From the NCBI RefSeq assembly GCF_003479605.1, contig NZ_QUHR01000002.1:331587-395586 (forward strand): a DNA stretch of 64,000 nucleotides. The letters are read 5' to 3'. Both the position numbers and the translations under genes were made by a program. Below, piece after piece: positions 8,171 to 18,040 of this stretch; positions within the stretch are counted from its first letter, which is position 1, and each line of letters starts with the position of its first letter. The notes beneath the pieces are model-generated. The model made no database searches. It was not told the origin of the DNA and saw only the letters and a list, made by a program, of their open reading frames with translations. Source of the DNA: Roseburia sp. AF12-17LB. Its GTDB lineage: Bacteria > Bacillota > Clostridia > Lachnospirales > Lachnospiraceae.

Positions 8171-9406
8171 TTATCTGCCTCCCAATAACTGTTTTACAAT
8201 TTTCTGTGACTGGAAAATTTCAATATCATCTGGCACATTCTGCCCTGTTGTCACATAGGAAACATCCGCACCAGAATACATGCGAATATTTAACAGACTA
8301 CCATAACTACTGGTTTCATCTAATTTAGTAAAAATAATCTTATAATCCGATATCTCATGGTATTTATCTACAATTTCCATCAAATCGCGGTATTTTGTAG
8401 TTGCGCTTAATACCAGATAAACATCCTTCTCATATTTGTCATCCAGACTTTCTATGAGGTTTCTCATATCTTTTCTCTGATCTTCATTCTTATAAGAGAA
8501 TCCTGCGGTATCTACCAGAACGAGATCATAATCCTTTACACGCTCTATGGCTGCATTCATTTCTTCCGATGAATAAATAACTGTCAGCGGTGTATCTAAG
8601 ATATTCGCATAAGTACGTAACTGTTCTGCCGCAGCAATCCGATAAGTATCTGCTGTTAAAAGTGCTACTTTTTTGCCATAATCCACTTTAAATCTGGAAG
8701 CCACTTTTGCAATGGTTGTTGTCTTGCCAACACCGGTTGGTCCAATAAAAAATACGATTTTAGGCTGTCCCGGTACCAGTTCAATCTTTTGAGGCTGTCC
8801 GAATTTTAATACCATTTTCTGGTAAACATTGGATAAGATAATGTCCATGCTTGCACTGCCTCTTAAATTCTTCTCCACATCATCTAATATCTGGTTGACA
8901 TATCTTTCATTCACTTCATTATCCAGTAATGTTTCATAAATCATGCGGATACAACGGAAAGTCTCAGACTGCTGATGCTTCATATCCTTTGGAGCATCAG
9001 TTTCCTTTTCCGGCTTTTCCTCTTCTTTTGGTTCTTCTTCTTTTTCCGGTTTTAACTTCTTTTCTAATAAATTAGAAAGACTTTCTATCTTTTCTTCCAA
9101 ATCATGACTGCTTTCCGGATGAATGGCTGCTGGTTCCGGTGCCGGAATTTCAATTTTTTCATTTGCTGCAAAATTTATGCTGTCATGCATCTTTAATGGA
9201 GCATGTAACGCAGGAAGAGGATTAACTGTCTGTTCCTTTTCCTCTAATGCTGCCGTCACTTCATAAGTTGTGCTCTTTAATGCCCGGAATAAACCCTTCG
9301 GTTTGATTTCCTTTACATTCATAATCACAACGGCTTCTCCCATTTCCTTTTTCGCCTTATCAACTGCCTCTTCTCTTGTTCTGCCCTGAAATTTATTAAT
9401 CGTCAT
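8171..9406 (-). CDS. flhF: SRP-type GTPase FlhF
   Basis: A 411-residue FlhF with an N-terminal B domain beginning MTINKFQGRTREEAVDKAKKE, a Glu/Lys/Pro-rich linker at about 105-145, an N domain, and an SRP GTPase G domain: FIGPTGVGKTTTIAKVA (P-loop), LLTADTYRIAAAEQLRTYA, VLVDTAGFS, and FTKLDETSSYG. It places flagella at the membrane and acts with FlhG. One base separates it from flhA upstream, so translational coupling is likely. Confidence 0.95.
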   Translation of the reverse strand: MTINKFQGRTREEAVDKAKKEMGEAVVIMNVKEIKPKGLFRALKSTTYEVTAALEEKEQTVNPLPALHAPLKMHDSINFAANEKIEIPAPEPAAIHPESSHDLEEKIESLSNLLEKKLKPEKEEEPKEEEKPEKETDAPKDMKHQQSETFRCIRMIYETLLDNEVNERYVNQILDDVEKNLRGSASMDIILSNVYQKMVLKFGQPQKIELVPGQPKIVFFIGPTGVGKTTTIAKVASRFKVDYGKKVALLTADTYRIAAAEQLRTYANILDTPLTVIYSSEEMNAAIERVKDYDLVLVDTAGFSYKNEDQRKDMRNLIESLDDKYEKDVYLVLSATTKYRDLMEIVDKYHEISDYKIIFTKLDETSSYGSLLNIRMYSGADVSYVTTGQNVPDDIEIFQSQKIVKQLLGGR

Positions 9407-9407
9407 T

Positions 9408-11441
9408 TTATGCTGTCACCATCCCTACTGATTGTAATTCCACATTTGATTCCACTTCATTATAAGACACCACAATGAGGTCTTTGAAATAGTCCTCGGT
9501 GAGTTTCTTAAAATACATCCGCACAATTGGCGAAGTAATGACAATCGGATTCTTTCCAATATTCTCTAACTTCGCCACTTCCTGCTTCAAGGATTCCATA
9601 ATATTCTTGGTCTTCTCCGGATCTAAAGTCAGATAAGCCCCCTGCTCAGTCTGTTTTACAGAACCCATGATTTCCTGTTCCACCTTCGGATCTAATGTTA
9701 CCACGCTGGTTGTCTCATTTGCCGGAAAGTATTTACTTGAAATTGCACGTTTTAATCCCTGACGCACATATTCTGTCAATACATCGGTATCCCTGGTTGT
9801 TACCGCATGGTCTGCTAAATTTTCAAAAATCGTAAGCAGATCACGGATAGAGATGCCCTCCTGTAAAAGATTCTGTAAGACTTTCTGAATCTCACCAATA
9901 CTAAGAAGCTTTGGTGTAAGCTCATCCACAAGTGCAGGATTGTTTTCCTTGATATTACTAATAAGATTAGATACATCCTGTCTGGTAAGAAGTTCTGCAA
10001 TATGGGAACGGATTACCTCTGTCAGATGGGTGGCAATAATAGATGGCGGATCTACTACGGTATAGCCAAGACTCTCCGCACGCTCTCTCTGTCCCTCTGT
10101 AATCCAGATTGCCGGCAGATGGAAGGATGGCTCAAAGGTCGGAATACCGGTGATTTCCTCTTCCACATATCCCGGATTCATTGCCATATAGTGGTCAAAA
10201 AGGATTTCCCCTTCTGTTACCTGAATTCCCTTTATCTTAATAATATACTGGTTAGGATTTAACTGAATATTATCACGCAGACGAATAATCGGAACCACTG
10301 TTCCAAGTTCCAGTGCAATCTGTCTACGGATCATTACTACACGGTCCAAAAGGTCTCCACCCTGATTTACATCTGCCAGTGGAATAATACCATAACCAAA
10401 CTCCAGTTCAATAGGATCAACCTGAAGCAGTGAAACCACATTCTCCGGCCGCCGGATTTCTTCTGCCGCCGTTTCATCTGCATTGGTTTCCTCTTCGATT
10501 TCTTCCACCTTTACATCCTTTTGTATCTTCCGTCCGGCAGCTAAAAATGCAATGCCAAGCGCACAGAAAAGTACCGGATTCAGCGGAGTTGCAATTCCAA
10601 GAAAGGTTATCGTTGCACCTACAATATACAATACCTTGGGAATTCCAAAAAGCTGTTTTACCAGCATGGATCCAAAATCCGCTTCACTGGATGCTTTTGT
10701 TACCAGAATACCTGTTGCCAGCGAAATCAAAAGAGACGGAACCTGGCTGACCAGTCCATCACCAATGGTTAATATACCATATTTCTGAAGTGCCTCCATG
10801 GCAGACAGTCCGCCATTCATGACTCCCATAATTGTTCCACCAATCAGGTTGATGAATGTAATAATAAGGCCGGCCGTTGCATCTCCTTTTACATACTTGG
10901 TTGCACCATCCATAGAACCAAAGAAGTTAGATTCCTGCTGAATCTTAGTTCTCCGTTCTCTTGCTTCCTTCTCTGTGATGGCACCAGTATTTAAATCTGC
11001 GTCAATTGCCATCTGTTTTCCAGGCATTGCATCCAATGTAAAACGTGCAGTTACCTCAGATACACGCTCAGAACCTTTATTGATAACGATAAACTGTATC
11101 AGAATCAGGACAATAAATACAATTGCTCCGATTACAAGATTACCACCACCTACAAAGCCCCCAAAGGTCTCTACTACATTTCCTGGTTCACCGGTAGATA
11201 AAATCAATCGGGTGGAAGAAACATTTAATGAGATTCGGAATATGGTGGTAAACAATAACAGTGTCGGGAAAAATGACATATCCAGCACTTCTTTTGCAAA
11301 TAATGCATTAAAAAGAATAATCATTGCCAGTGAAATATTAATCGCCAGCATGACATCCAATAAAATAGAAGGAATCGGAATAATAAAGAATATGACTGCA
11401 GCAAGAAGATAGATTGCTACACCAAAATCCGCTTTTTTCAT
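9408..11441 (-). CDS. flhA: Flagellar export gate protein FlhA
   Basis: A 677-residue FlhA: a set of roughly eight N-terminal transmembrane helices (about residues 1-305), including the conserved cytoplasmic FHIPEP-type loop (ARFTLDAMPGKQMAIDADL), then a Glu-rich linker and a soluble cytoplasmic domain that docks chaperone-substrate complexes. Length and order are normal. It forms the nonameric export gate with FlhB, FliP, FliQ and FliR, whose genes lie immediately upstream. Confidence 0.97.
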   Translation of the reverse strand: MKKADFGVAIYLLAAVIFFIIPIPSILLDVMLAINISLAMIILFNALFAKEVLDMSFFPTLLLFTTIFRISLNVSSTRLILSTGEPGNVVETFGGFVGGGNLVIGAIVFIVLILIQFIVINKGSERVSEVTARFTLDAMPGKQMAIDADLNTGAITEKEARERRTKIQQESNFFGSMDGATKYVKGDATAGLIITFINLIGGTIMGVMNGGLSAMEALQKYGILTIGDGLVSQVPSLLISLATGILVTKASSEADFGSMLVKQLFGIPKVLYIVGATITFLGIATPLNPVLFCALGIAFLAAGRKIQKDVKVEEIEEETNADETAAEEIRRPENVVSLLQVDPIELEFGYGIIPLADVNQGGDLLDRVVMIRRQIALELGTVVPIIRLRDNIQLNPNQYIIKIKGIQVTEGEILFDHYMAMNPGYVEEEITGIPTFEPSFHLPAIWITEGQRERAESLGYTVVDPPSIIATHLTEVIRSHIAELLTRQDVSNLISNIKENNPALVDELTPKLLSIGEIQKVLQNLLQEGISIRDLLTIFENLADHAVTTRDTDVLTEYVRQGLKRAISSKYFPANETTSVVTLDPKVEQEIMGSVKQTEQGAYLTLDPEKTKNIMESLKQEVAKLENIGKNPIVITSPIVRMYFKKLTEDYFKDLIVVSYNEVESNVELQSVGMVTA

Positions 11442-11471
11442 TCCGGTTTCCTCCTTTCATTTAAATTCGTA

Positions 11472-12599
11472 TTAATTTCTGCCTTTTAGATTGTAAACCA
11501 TCGCAAGCACTTCTGCAACTGCCTGATACAATTCTGGTGGAATTTCTGCTCCGACATTTACATTTGCATAAAGCATACGCGCCAACGGTTTATTCTCTAC
11601 AATTTCCACCTGATTTTCTCTTGCCACTTCCTTAATCTTTGCAGCCAGAAAATCTTCACCCTTTGCAACCACAACCGGTGCTTTGGATACTTCCGCATCA
11701 TACCTTATCGCAACTGCATAATGGGTCGGGTTCGTAATGACTACGTCTGCCTTCGGCACATCCTGCATCATTCGGCGCTGCGATGCCTCACGCATTCTCT
11801 GACGCTGTCTTCCCTTAATCTGTGGGTCTCCTTCAGTATTTTTATACTCGTCCTTTACCTCCTGTTTGGTCATCTTCATTTCTTCTTTGAATTTATGTTT
11901 CTGATAAATCAAATCAGCGATTCCGACAATCAGGTAAACCAGGCTTGTTTTTAAACCCACATCCACAATAAGTCCGGCAATCAATGCAACTGCCTGCAAC
12001 AGTTCCATATCATAGATAACAAATAATTCTCCCTGCCTGTCCTTAATCTCGGAATACGCCACATACATGACCAGCGCCACTTTGACAATAGACTTTACAA
12101 GTTCAAACAGAGAATCTTTGGAAAACATCCGTTTAAAACCATTGATAGGATTAAACTTTGATAATTCCGGTTTTAATGGCTTCCCGCTTATTTTCCAGCC
12201 CACCTGAAGCACGCTGACTAAAAACGTTACCACCATTCCGATTAAAAGAAACGGTATCATGGCCTTTATCATTTCAATCACAGCCTGCGACATTAGCATA
12301 TGGCTGGATTTTACTGTCATGCCCGTCTTATTTTCTAATAAAATATCCGGGATTTTCCGATAGAAACCTGAAAACTCATTCATTAAGTTTTCTGAAACAT
12401 AGCTTCCAAAAATCTTCAATCCCAGGAATAAAACAATTAAATCTACTGCTCCGGAAAATTCCTTGCTTTTTGCAACTTTTCCTTCTTCTCTTGCATCTTT
12501 TAATTTTTTTGCAGTTGCCGGCTCTGTCTTTTCGCCGCCAGGTCCCTCTTTTGCGAACCACTGCAGATTATATTTCAGAAGTAAATCTCTTTCCTCCAT
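11472..12599 (-). CDS. flhB: Flagellar export switch protein FlhB
   Basis: A 375-residue FlhB. The N-terminus has the KTEPATAKKLKDAREEGKVAKSKE signature, followed by four transmembrane helices and the cytoplasmic domain with the autocleavage motif NPTH in VVITNPTHYAVAIRY at about residues 286-300. Self-cleavage there switches export from rod/hook to filament substrates. There is a short N-terminal extension (MEERDLLLKYNLQWFAKEG) before the conserved start, common in Firmicutes. Confidence 0.96.
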   Translation of the reverse strand: MEERDLLLKYNLQWFAKEGPGGEKTEPATAKKLKDAREEGKVAKSKEFSGAVDLIVLFLGLKIFGSYVSENLMNEFSGFYRKIPDILLENKTGMTVKSSHMLMSQAVIEMIKAMIPFLLIGMVVTFLVSVLQVGWKISGKPLKPELSKFNPINGFKRMFSKDSLFELVKSIVKVALVMYVAYSEIKDRQGELFVIYDMELLQAVALIAGLIVDVGLKTSLVYLIVGIADLIYQKHKFKEEMKMTKQEVKDEYKNTEGDPQIKGRQRQRMREASQRRMMQDVPKADVVITNPTHYAVAIRYDAEVSKAPVVVAKGEDFLAAKIKEVARENQVEIVENKPLARMLYANVNVGAEIPPELYQAVAEVLAMVYNLKGRN

Positions 12600-12624
12600 A
12601 TAAATCTCCTATTCATGTACCAGC

Positions 12625-13407
12625 TTATCCATGCATTCCTGATGCAATTCCGGTAACCATCCGTTTCATCTCAGTAAACACAAAATCGGATACATACGGA
12701 AGCAGCTGTATCGTCAAAAACAAAACCAGAAATCCAAGCAATATCTTAAGCTGGATACCAACAGAAAACATATTCATCTGTGGTGCAATCTTTGCCATGA
12801 TTCCAAGAATACAGTTCAATATCATTAACACTGCAAAAACAGGAAGTGCCACCCGGAAACCAAGCACCATGGAATTCGTCATATAAGAAACCATGGTCTG
12901 AAGCAGGGAATCCCACATAAAATTCTGACCATTTACCGGAATCAGAGTGAAAGAATCAACAATTGCCTGTAAGATATACTGATACATTCCACTGGACATG
13001 AGCAATAACATGACCAGATAATTATAAAAATTACCTGTTATCGGAGAATTTGTTTTACTTACCGGATCATACTCGGTCGCCATGGACAAGCCCATATTTA
13101 AATCCATAATATTACCCGCAAATAAAACAATGGAATTACAAATATTTGCTCCAAAACCAATCAGCAATCCTGTAATTCCCTCTTTCACGACAATTGTGGC
13201 ATATTCAATTACTCCTCCATATTCTATCGTGCTTTCAGGTAATACTCCAATCAACAGGATGGATACAAATACTGAGAAACCAATTTTGACTCTTCCCGGA
13301 GTATTCGACATGCTAAAAAATGGAGCCGAAAAAACAAAAGAAGTAATCCTCACCAGAACCAGCAAAAAATATTCAAATGTAAGCAGTGAGAAACTATAAT
13401 TAACCAT
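12625..13407 (-). CDS. fliR: Flagellar export protein FliR
   Basis: A 260-residue hydrophobic protein with about six transmembrane helices and the FliR pattern: an N-terminal LVLVRITSFVFSAPFF segment and central GLLIGFGANICNSIVLFAG. FliR joins FliP and FliQ in the export-gate core. The gene lies between fliQ and flhB in the standard order. Confidence 0.94.
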   Translation of the reverse strand: MVNYSFSLLTFEYFLLVLVRITSFVFSAPFFSMSNTPGRVKIGFSVFVSILLIGVLPESTIEYGGVIEYATIVVKEGITGLLIGFGANICNSIVLFAGNIMDLNMGLSMATEYDPVSKTNSPITGNFYNYLVMLLLMSSGMYQYILQAIVDSFTLIPVNGQNFMWDSLLQTMVSYMTNSMVLGFRVALPVFAVLMILNCILGIMAKIAPQMNMFSVGIQLKILLGFLVLFLTIQLLPYVSDFVFTEMKRMVTGIASGMHG

Positions 13408-13427
13408 GTTTTATCTCTACCTGTATA

Positions 13428-13700
13428 TCAACTGATATATAAACTAAAATCAGACCACAATCTCGTCATAAAATCAGTCATATTATTCAGCATCCACGCT
13501 CCAAAGAGAAGCATTCCTGCAAATACAGCCAGAATCTTCGGTACAAAGGTAAGCGTCTGTTCCTGAATAGATGTAACCGTCTGAAAAATACTAATAATCA
13601 AGCCTACGATAAGTGATATTAAAAGCAATGGAGCCGAAGTTAAAATAATATTATAAATAGCGTCCCTTGCAATATCTAAAACTTCTCCCTGTGTGATCAA
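13428..13700 (-). CDS. fliQ: Flagellar export protein FliQ
   Basis: A 90-residue two-helix membrane protein matching FliQ in length and pattern: helix one around residues 16-38 (APLLLISLIVGLIISIFQ), then VTSIQEQTLTFVPKI, then helix two. It is part of the FliPQR export-gate core. A GTGT-rich spacer with an AGAGGTG site precedes the ATG. Confidence 0.94.
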   Translation of the reverse strand: MITQGEVLDIARDAIYNIILTSAPLLLISLIVGLIISIFQTVTSIQEQTLTFVPKILAVFAGMLLFGAWMLNNMTDFMTRLWSDFSLYIS

Positions 13701-13717
13701 TTTCTACACCTCTTTCA

Positions 13718-14575
13718 TCAGTAAAATGTCTCTACCAGTTCCCTGATAACAAGATTCCATCCATCAGCAAGCACAAACAGCAGAATCTTAAACGGAAGAG
13801 AAATCGTAGTTGGCGGAAGCATCATCATACCCATCGACATAAGGACAGATGCTACTACCATGTCAATTACAATAAACGGAATATATATAACAAATCCAAT
13901 AATAAATGCCTGTCTCAGCTCACTTAAAATAAAGCTCGGAATCAGCACAGTATTGGATATATCATCCTGTGTCTCATAAGTCACGCCGGCAATGTCACAA
14001 AATGTATTGATATCCTTTGCCTGTGTCTGTTTAAACATAAATTCACGGATTGGCTCCATTCCTGCCTCAAAGGCCTGTTCCTGCGTGATTTCACCGGCAT
14101 CCAACGGTTTCAATGCATTTTCATTAATCTGTGAGAAAACCGGGTTCATAATAAACAGGGTAAGGAACAACGCCAGTCCAATCAACACCTGATTTGGCGG
14201 AACAGTCTGCGTTCCAATTGCTGCTCTTACAAAATGAAGCACAATAATAATTCTGGTAAAGGAAGTCAGCATAATAAGAATAGATGGTGCTAACGCAATT
14301 ACAGTCAGTACCAGAAAAATCCGAACTGTCCCGGATAAATTTCCCTCTCCATTATTAATATTAACAGAAAGTCCATTATTACCAGAGGATGCTGTTCCAT
14401 CTGGACCATTGCCATTTTCAGTTGACTGATTACTATTACTGCTGTCAGTTACCCCAGGTATATTTACAGATGCCGCATACGCTTTCTGTGGTACAAATGC
14501 CACCAGTGTAACAACAACTGCAATAACCGCAAATATAAAAGATACCAGACAGTATTTCTTCTTAAAATTACTCAT
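13718..14575 (-). CDS. fliP: Flagellar export protein FliP
   Basis: A 285-residue FliP with an N-terminal signal-peptide-like helix (about residues 10-33), a low-complexity Ser/Asn/Gly segment, then the conserved core: LILTSFTRIIIVLHFVR-like motif at about 100-118 and the C-terminal PFIVIDMVVASVLMSMGMMMLPP segment. It is part of the FliPQR export core. The start overlaps the end of fliO by eight bases, indicating translational coupling. Confidence 0.95.
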   Translation of the reverse strand: MSNFKKKYCLVSFIFAVIAVVVTLVAFVPQKAYAASVNIPGVTDSSNSNQSTENGNGPDGTASSGNNGLSVNINNGEGNLSGTVRIFLVLTVIALAPSILIMLTSFTRIIIVLHFVRAAIGTQTVPPNQVLIGLALFLTLFIMNPVFSQINENALKPLDAGEITQEQAFEAGMEPIREFMFKQTQAKDINTFCDIAGVTYETQDDISNTVLIPSFILSELRQAFIIGFVIYIPFIVIDMVVASVLMSMGMMMLPPTTISLPFKILLFVLADGWNLVIRELVETFY

Positions 14576-14966
14576 CCTTATGCCTGCTCTTCGGTAAATG
14601 TTCTTTGAACTGTTTCATAATGTTAGAGAAACTTTCTCCTGTATTCTGATATTTCACCGTATCTTCCAGCGAAACATCATTTAACTGTTCCCTTGTAAGC
14701 TGTGCTAACATCGTCACTTCATCTTTTCCGATTCCGATTACGAGATAGGTCTCTCCCACCTCTATAATCTGAATATACTTATTTGTAGTGAGTTTCATAG
14801 TCTCCACTACCCGCATATTCTTCTGAAAATTATGTTGCTTCTGATATCCGGCAATCCATTTTGTTACATAATATGTAATTGCAAGCACAAAAACAAATAT
14901 CAGCAATACACCTATCAATTGGAAAAAGCTTTGTACACCCGATGTTCTGCTACTCAGTAATATCAT
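14568..14966 (-). CDS. fliO: Flagellar biosynthesis protein FliO (FliZ in Bacillus)
   Basis: The 132-residue product has one transmembrane helix (about residues 15-36) and a cytoplasmic domain beginning KWIAGYQKQHNFQKNMRVVE and containing TNKYIQIIEVGETYLVIGIGKDEVTML, the beta-barrel-like pattern of FliO. FliO assists FliP assembly. Identification rests on this pattern plus its position between cheY and fliP, the same as in B. subtilis. Confidence 0.88.
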   Translation of the reverse strand: MILLSSRTSGVQSFFQLIGVLLIFVFVLAITYYVTKWIAGYQKQHNFQKNMRVVETMKLTTNKYIQIIEVGETYLVIGIGKDEVTMLAQLTREQLNDVSLEDTVKYQNTGESFSNIMKQFKEHLPKSRHKDE

Positions 14967-14967
14967 A

Positions 14968-15330
14968 TTAACCCACTACTTTTTTTACTGCTTCAAGAAC
15001 ACGTTCTGCCTGAAATGGTTTTACAATAAAATCCTTTGCACCAGACTGGATTGCTTCAATAACCATTGCCTGCTGGCCCATTGCAGAACACATAATTACA
15101 CATGCACTTGCATCTGCTTCTTTAATCTTTTTTAATGCCTGAATTCCGTCCATCTCCGGCATGGTAATATCCATCAGTACCAGGTCTGGATGTACTTCAT
15201 TATATTTTTCGATTGCCTTTACTCCATTTTCTGCTTCTCCGGCAACTGTATATCCATTTTTGGTAAGGATATCCTTAATCATCATTCTCATAAAAGCTGC
15301 ATCATCACAAATTAAAATACTCTTTGCCAT
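14968..15330 (-). CDS. cheY: Chemotaxis response regulator CheY
   Basis: A 120-residue single-domain receiver: acidic pocket CDDAAFMRM, phospho-acceptor Asp54 in LVLMDITMPEMDG, the Ser/Thr switch in MCSAMGQQ, and the invariant Lys in FIVKPF. CheY-P binds FliM and FliY to control rotation. The location between fliY and fliO is the Bacillus arrangement. It is the only free-standing CheY in the window. Confidence 0.95.
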   Translation of the reverse strand: MAKSILICDDAAFMRMMIKDILTKNGYTVAGEAENGVKAIEKYNEVHPDLVLMDITMPEMDGIQALKKIKEADASACVIMCSAMGQQAMVIEAIQSGAKDFIVKPFQAERVLEAVKKVVG

Positions 15331-15350
15331 ATTAGTTATCTCCTTGCTAA

Positions 15351-16493
15351 TTATTTAATAATCTCTGTAATTCTTACACCAAAGCTTTCTTCAATTACAA
15401 CTACTTCACCTTTTGCAACGTACTTTCCATTTACCAGTACATCAATTGGTTCTCCAGCAATCTTATTCAATTCAATGATTGTTCCCGGAGCAAAATCCAA
15501 TATATCATGAATGGATTTACTGGTTCTTCCCAGTTCCACGGTTACTTCCAATGGTACATCCATAATAAGATCAATATTTTCCTTTGGAAATACCCCATTC
15601 ATATCTCCAGTAAAATTTTGGAACTGAGCCGGCTGTACATTTACCTGCTGGTTTGCATACATTGCCGACATATCTACAGGTTGTCCCATCATTGGCTGTC
15701 CCATCATTGGCTGCTGATTTATCATTGGCTGAGGCTGTGGTGCTGGCTGGCTTGCCTGTGGTTGTGGTGCAGGAGCCGGTGCCGGCTGTGGTGTTGCTTC
15801 CTGTATTGGTTCATTTCCACCTGTCATGGTCTCCGTAATACTTTTACACATCTCTCTCGCAAAAGATACCGGATACAGCTGCATGATTTCACTGTCCACA
15901 AGATCACCAATTTCCATTTTAAAAGAGATTTTCACAAATGGCTGTGTCAGGAAATCATCAATTGCTCCCTCATCAATATTTCCTGTCAGATCAATCAAAT
16001 CTGCAACAGGCGGGCTGATATCAATCTTTTTATTCAGCATGGATGATAATGATGTAGCTGCAGAACCCATCATCTGATTCATTGCTTCACTGATTGCGCT
16101 TAAATGAAGCTCTCCCAGTTCCACGTCTGTATTGGTTCCGTCTCCTCCCATCATAAGATCTGTAATGACCTTAACATCATGCTCCTTTAATATCAGGATA
16201 TTGCTTCCATCCAATCCAACGGTGAATCCGATTCGTATAAATACACACGGACGCTCATACGCCTTTACCACGTCGTCCCAGTTTGCCATGGTAACAACCG
16301 GTGTGGATATTTCCACTTTACGGTTCACCAGCGAAAACAATGTCGTTGCTGCGGTACCCATACTGATATTAGCAATTTCACCGATTGTGTCTTTTTCTGA
16401 ATCACTCAGCTGTCCATCTGCCGTATCTGATGATGCACCCGGATTATTTAGCAGGGCATTGATTTCTTCTTGCGATAGTACTCCATCCATCAC
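15351..16493 (-). CDS. fliY: Flagellar switch protein and CheY-P phosphatase FliY
   Basis: A 380-residue FliY. The N-terminal CheY-binding peptide GVLSQEEINALL (residues 4-15) is followed by a CheC-like phosphatase domain whose two active-site segments retain E and N (GEIANISMG at about 38-46 and SEAMNQMMG at about 132-140). A long Pro/Gln/Ala/Met linker (about 228-280, with a direct MMGQP repeat) leads to a C-terminal FliN/SpoA domain (VPLEVTVELGRTSKSIHDIL). It is part of the C-ring and dephosphorylates CheY-P. Its ATG directly follows the fliM stop. Confidence 0.95.
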   Translation of the reverse strand: MMDGVLSQEEINALLNNPGASSDTADGQLSDSEKDTIGEIANISMGTAATTLFSLVNRKVEISTPVVTMANWDDVVKAYERPCVFIRIGFTVGLDGSNILILKEHDVKVITDLMMGGDGTNTDVELGELHLSAISEAMNQMMGSAATSLSSMLNKKIDISPPVADLIDLTGNIDEGAIDDFLTQPFVKISFKMEIGDLVDSEIMQLYPVSFAREMCKSITETMTGGNEPIQEATPQPAPAPAPQPQASQPAPQPQPMINQQPMMGQPMMGQPVDMSAMYANQQVNVQPAQFQNFTGDMNGVFPKENIDLIMDVPLEVTVELGRTSKSIHDILDFAPGTIIELNKIAGEPIDVLVNGKYVAKGEVVVIEESFGVRITEIIK

Positions 16494-17474
16494 TTACTGC
16501 TCCTCTCTAATTACTGACATTACTCTTACTGCATAGTCATCACCCGAAGCTCCCGGCAATGCAGTAAACTTACGAATGTTTCCAACGTAAACATCCAGCT
16601 CCTGGTCCACTTTCGTGTCCAATCTAACTATATCACCCACCTGTAAATTCATGAAGTCGTTTACCGATATGGTGCTGTTACCTAAAATTGCTTTTACAGG
16701 TATCGGTGCTTTTGAAATCAAAGTTTCAATTGCTTCCGTATAACGCTGTTCATCTTTTTCCTGCATGGTAGAATACCAGTATTTTGTATTCAACTTGTCC
16801 ATAACAGGTTCCAAAGTAAGATACGGAAGGCAGATATTCATCAGACCTTCAACATCTCCTATTTTTACATTAATTGTAACAATTGCAATCATTTCACTCG
16901 GAGAAATAATCTGGGCAAACTGCGAATTTGTTTCAATACGTTCCAGTCTTGGATGTAAATCCACAACATTTTCCCACGGTTCCCGGAGCAGGTCGACGCA
17001 GACTCCCATAATTCTTTCTATAATCAGCAACTCTATTTCTGAAAAGTCACGGACTTTCGCTAATGGTTCTCCGCTTCCACCAAGCATACGATCCACCATG
17101 GCATATGCAAGATTTGAAGCAATCTCCAGAATAACCGAACCTTTCAATGGAGAAAAATTAACAATACCAAGAACCACCGGATTAGAAAGTGCATTTGAAA
17201 ACTCAGAATAGGTAACTGCTTCAGAGTTCATCACCTCAACCTGAATATTTTTTCTTAGATAAACCGGAAGATTTGTGGATATCAGTCTGCCATAATGTTC
17301 AAACACAATCTCCAGTGTTCTTAAGTGTTCTTTTGAAAACTTGGAAGGTCTGGCGAAATCATAATTCTTAATCTGCTTCTCGCCATTGTCCTTCATTTCT
17401 TCTACATCCAGCTCGCCGCTGCTCAATGCCTGAAGCAGGTTATCTATCTCATTCTGAGATAAAACTTCGCTCAC
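16494..17474 (-). CDS. fliM: Flagellar motor switch protein FliM
   Basis: A 326-residue FliM: N-terminal CheY-P-binding peptide VLSQNEIDNLLQAL (residues 4-17), middle domain with YDFARPSKFSKEHLRTLEIVFE and the MLGGSGEP signature, and a C-terminal SpoA-like domain (about 250-320). It forms the C-ring with FliG and FliY. The gene is followed without a gap by fliY. Confidence 0.96.
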   Translation of the reverse strand: MSEVLSQNEIDNLLQALSSGELDVEEMKDNGEKQIKNYDFARPSKFSKEHLRTLEIVFEHYGRLISTNLPVYLRKNIQVEVMNSEAVTYSEFSNALSNPVVLGIVNFSPLKGSVILEIASNLAYAMVDRMLGGSGEPLAKVRDFSEIELLIIERIMGVCVDLLREPWENVVDLHPRLERIETNSQFAQIISPSEMIAIVTINVKIGDVEGLMNICLPYLTLEPVMDKLNTKYWYSTMQEKDEQRYTEAIETLISKAPIPVKAILGNSTISVNDFMNLQVGDIVRLDTKVDQELDVYVGNIRKFTALPGASGDDYAVRVMSVIREEQ

Positions 17475-17516
17475 GGACTCTCACCACCTTATATTTCATG
17501 CTTACTATTTTTAATC

Positions 17517-18029
17517 CTATACTACAGTTACTTCCGAGAAGTTGACTGCAATGATAAAATCTGAACCAAACTGCTTCTGTAGTTCTGCCAGTATAGCGTC
17601 TTTAACCGCCTGCCGATCCGCATTAAATTCATCCATTGTATAGGTATTAATTACGCTATTAATGGTATCTTTTAAAATTGTTTCACGATCAGCCATATCT
17701 TCGCCATAGGTTTTATATCCATCGTTCTTGCTGTCCATGGAAATGGATGCTGTAAGCTTTACATAATGAGTTTCGCCATCTGCACCTGTTTTTAAATTGA
17801 TTGTCATGGCATCTTCAATTTTATAGGTCACAATCTGGTCCATTGGAATGCTGGCAGACTCAGTTCCATCCCCACTCTCCAGCTCCAGATCAATTGCACT
17901 GCATACCTTGTTTACCAGCTCATTGGATTTCTTTGTTTGCGGCAGGATTGTTATTGTAAGTATTCCTGTCAAAATCAGGTTCACCAGAACCAGTGCCAAA
18001 ATAAGCACTGACATAAGGTTCTTCTTCAT
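17517..18029 (-). CDS. fliL: Flagellar basal-body protein FliL
   Basis: A 170-residue membrane protein with one N-terminal transmembrane helix (about residues 7-28) and a periplasmic-side domain ending in the FliL-type pattern of a long helix rich in Asp/Arg/Lys followed by LQKQFGSDFIIAVNFSEVTVV. It associates with the stator ring. Position between motB and fliM matches the family. Confidence 0.9.
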   Translation of the reverse strand: MKKNLMSVLILALVLVNLILTGILTITILPQTKKSNELVNKVCSAIDLELESGDGTESASIPMDQIVTYKIEDAMTINLKTGADGETHYVKLTASISMDSKNDGYKTYGEDMADRETILKDTINSVINTYTMDEFNADRQAVKDAILAELQKQFGSDFIIAVNFSEVTVV

Positions 18030-18040
18030 CTCATTTCCTC

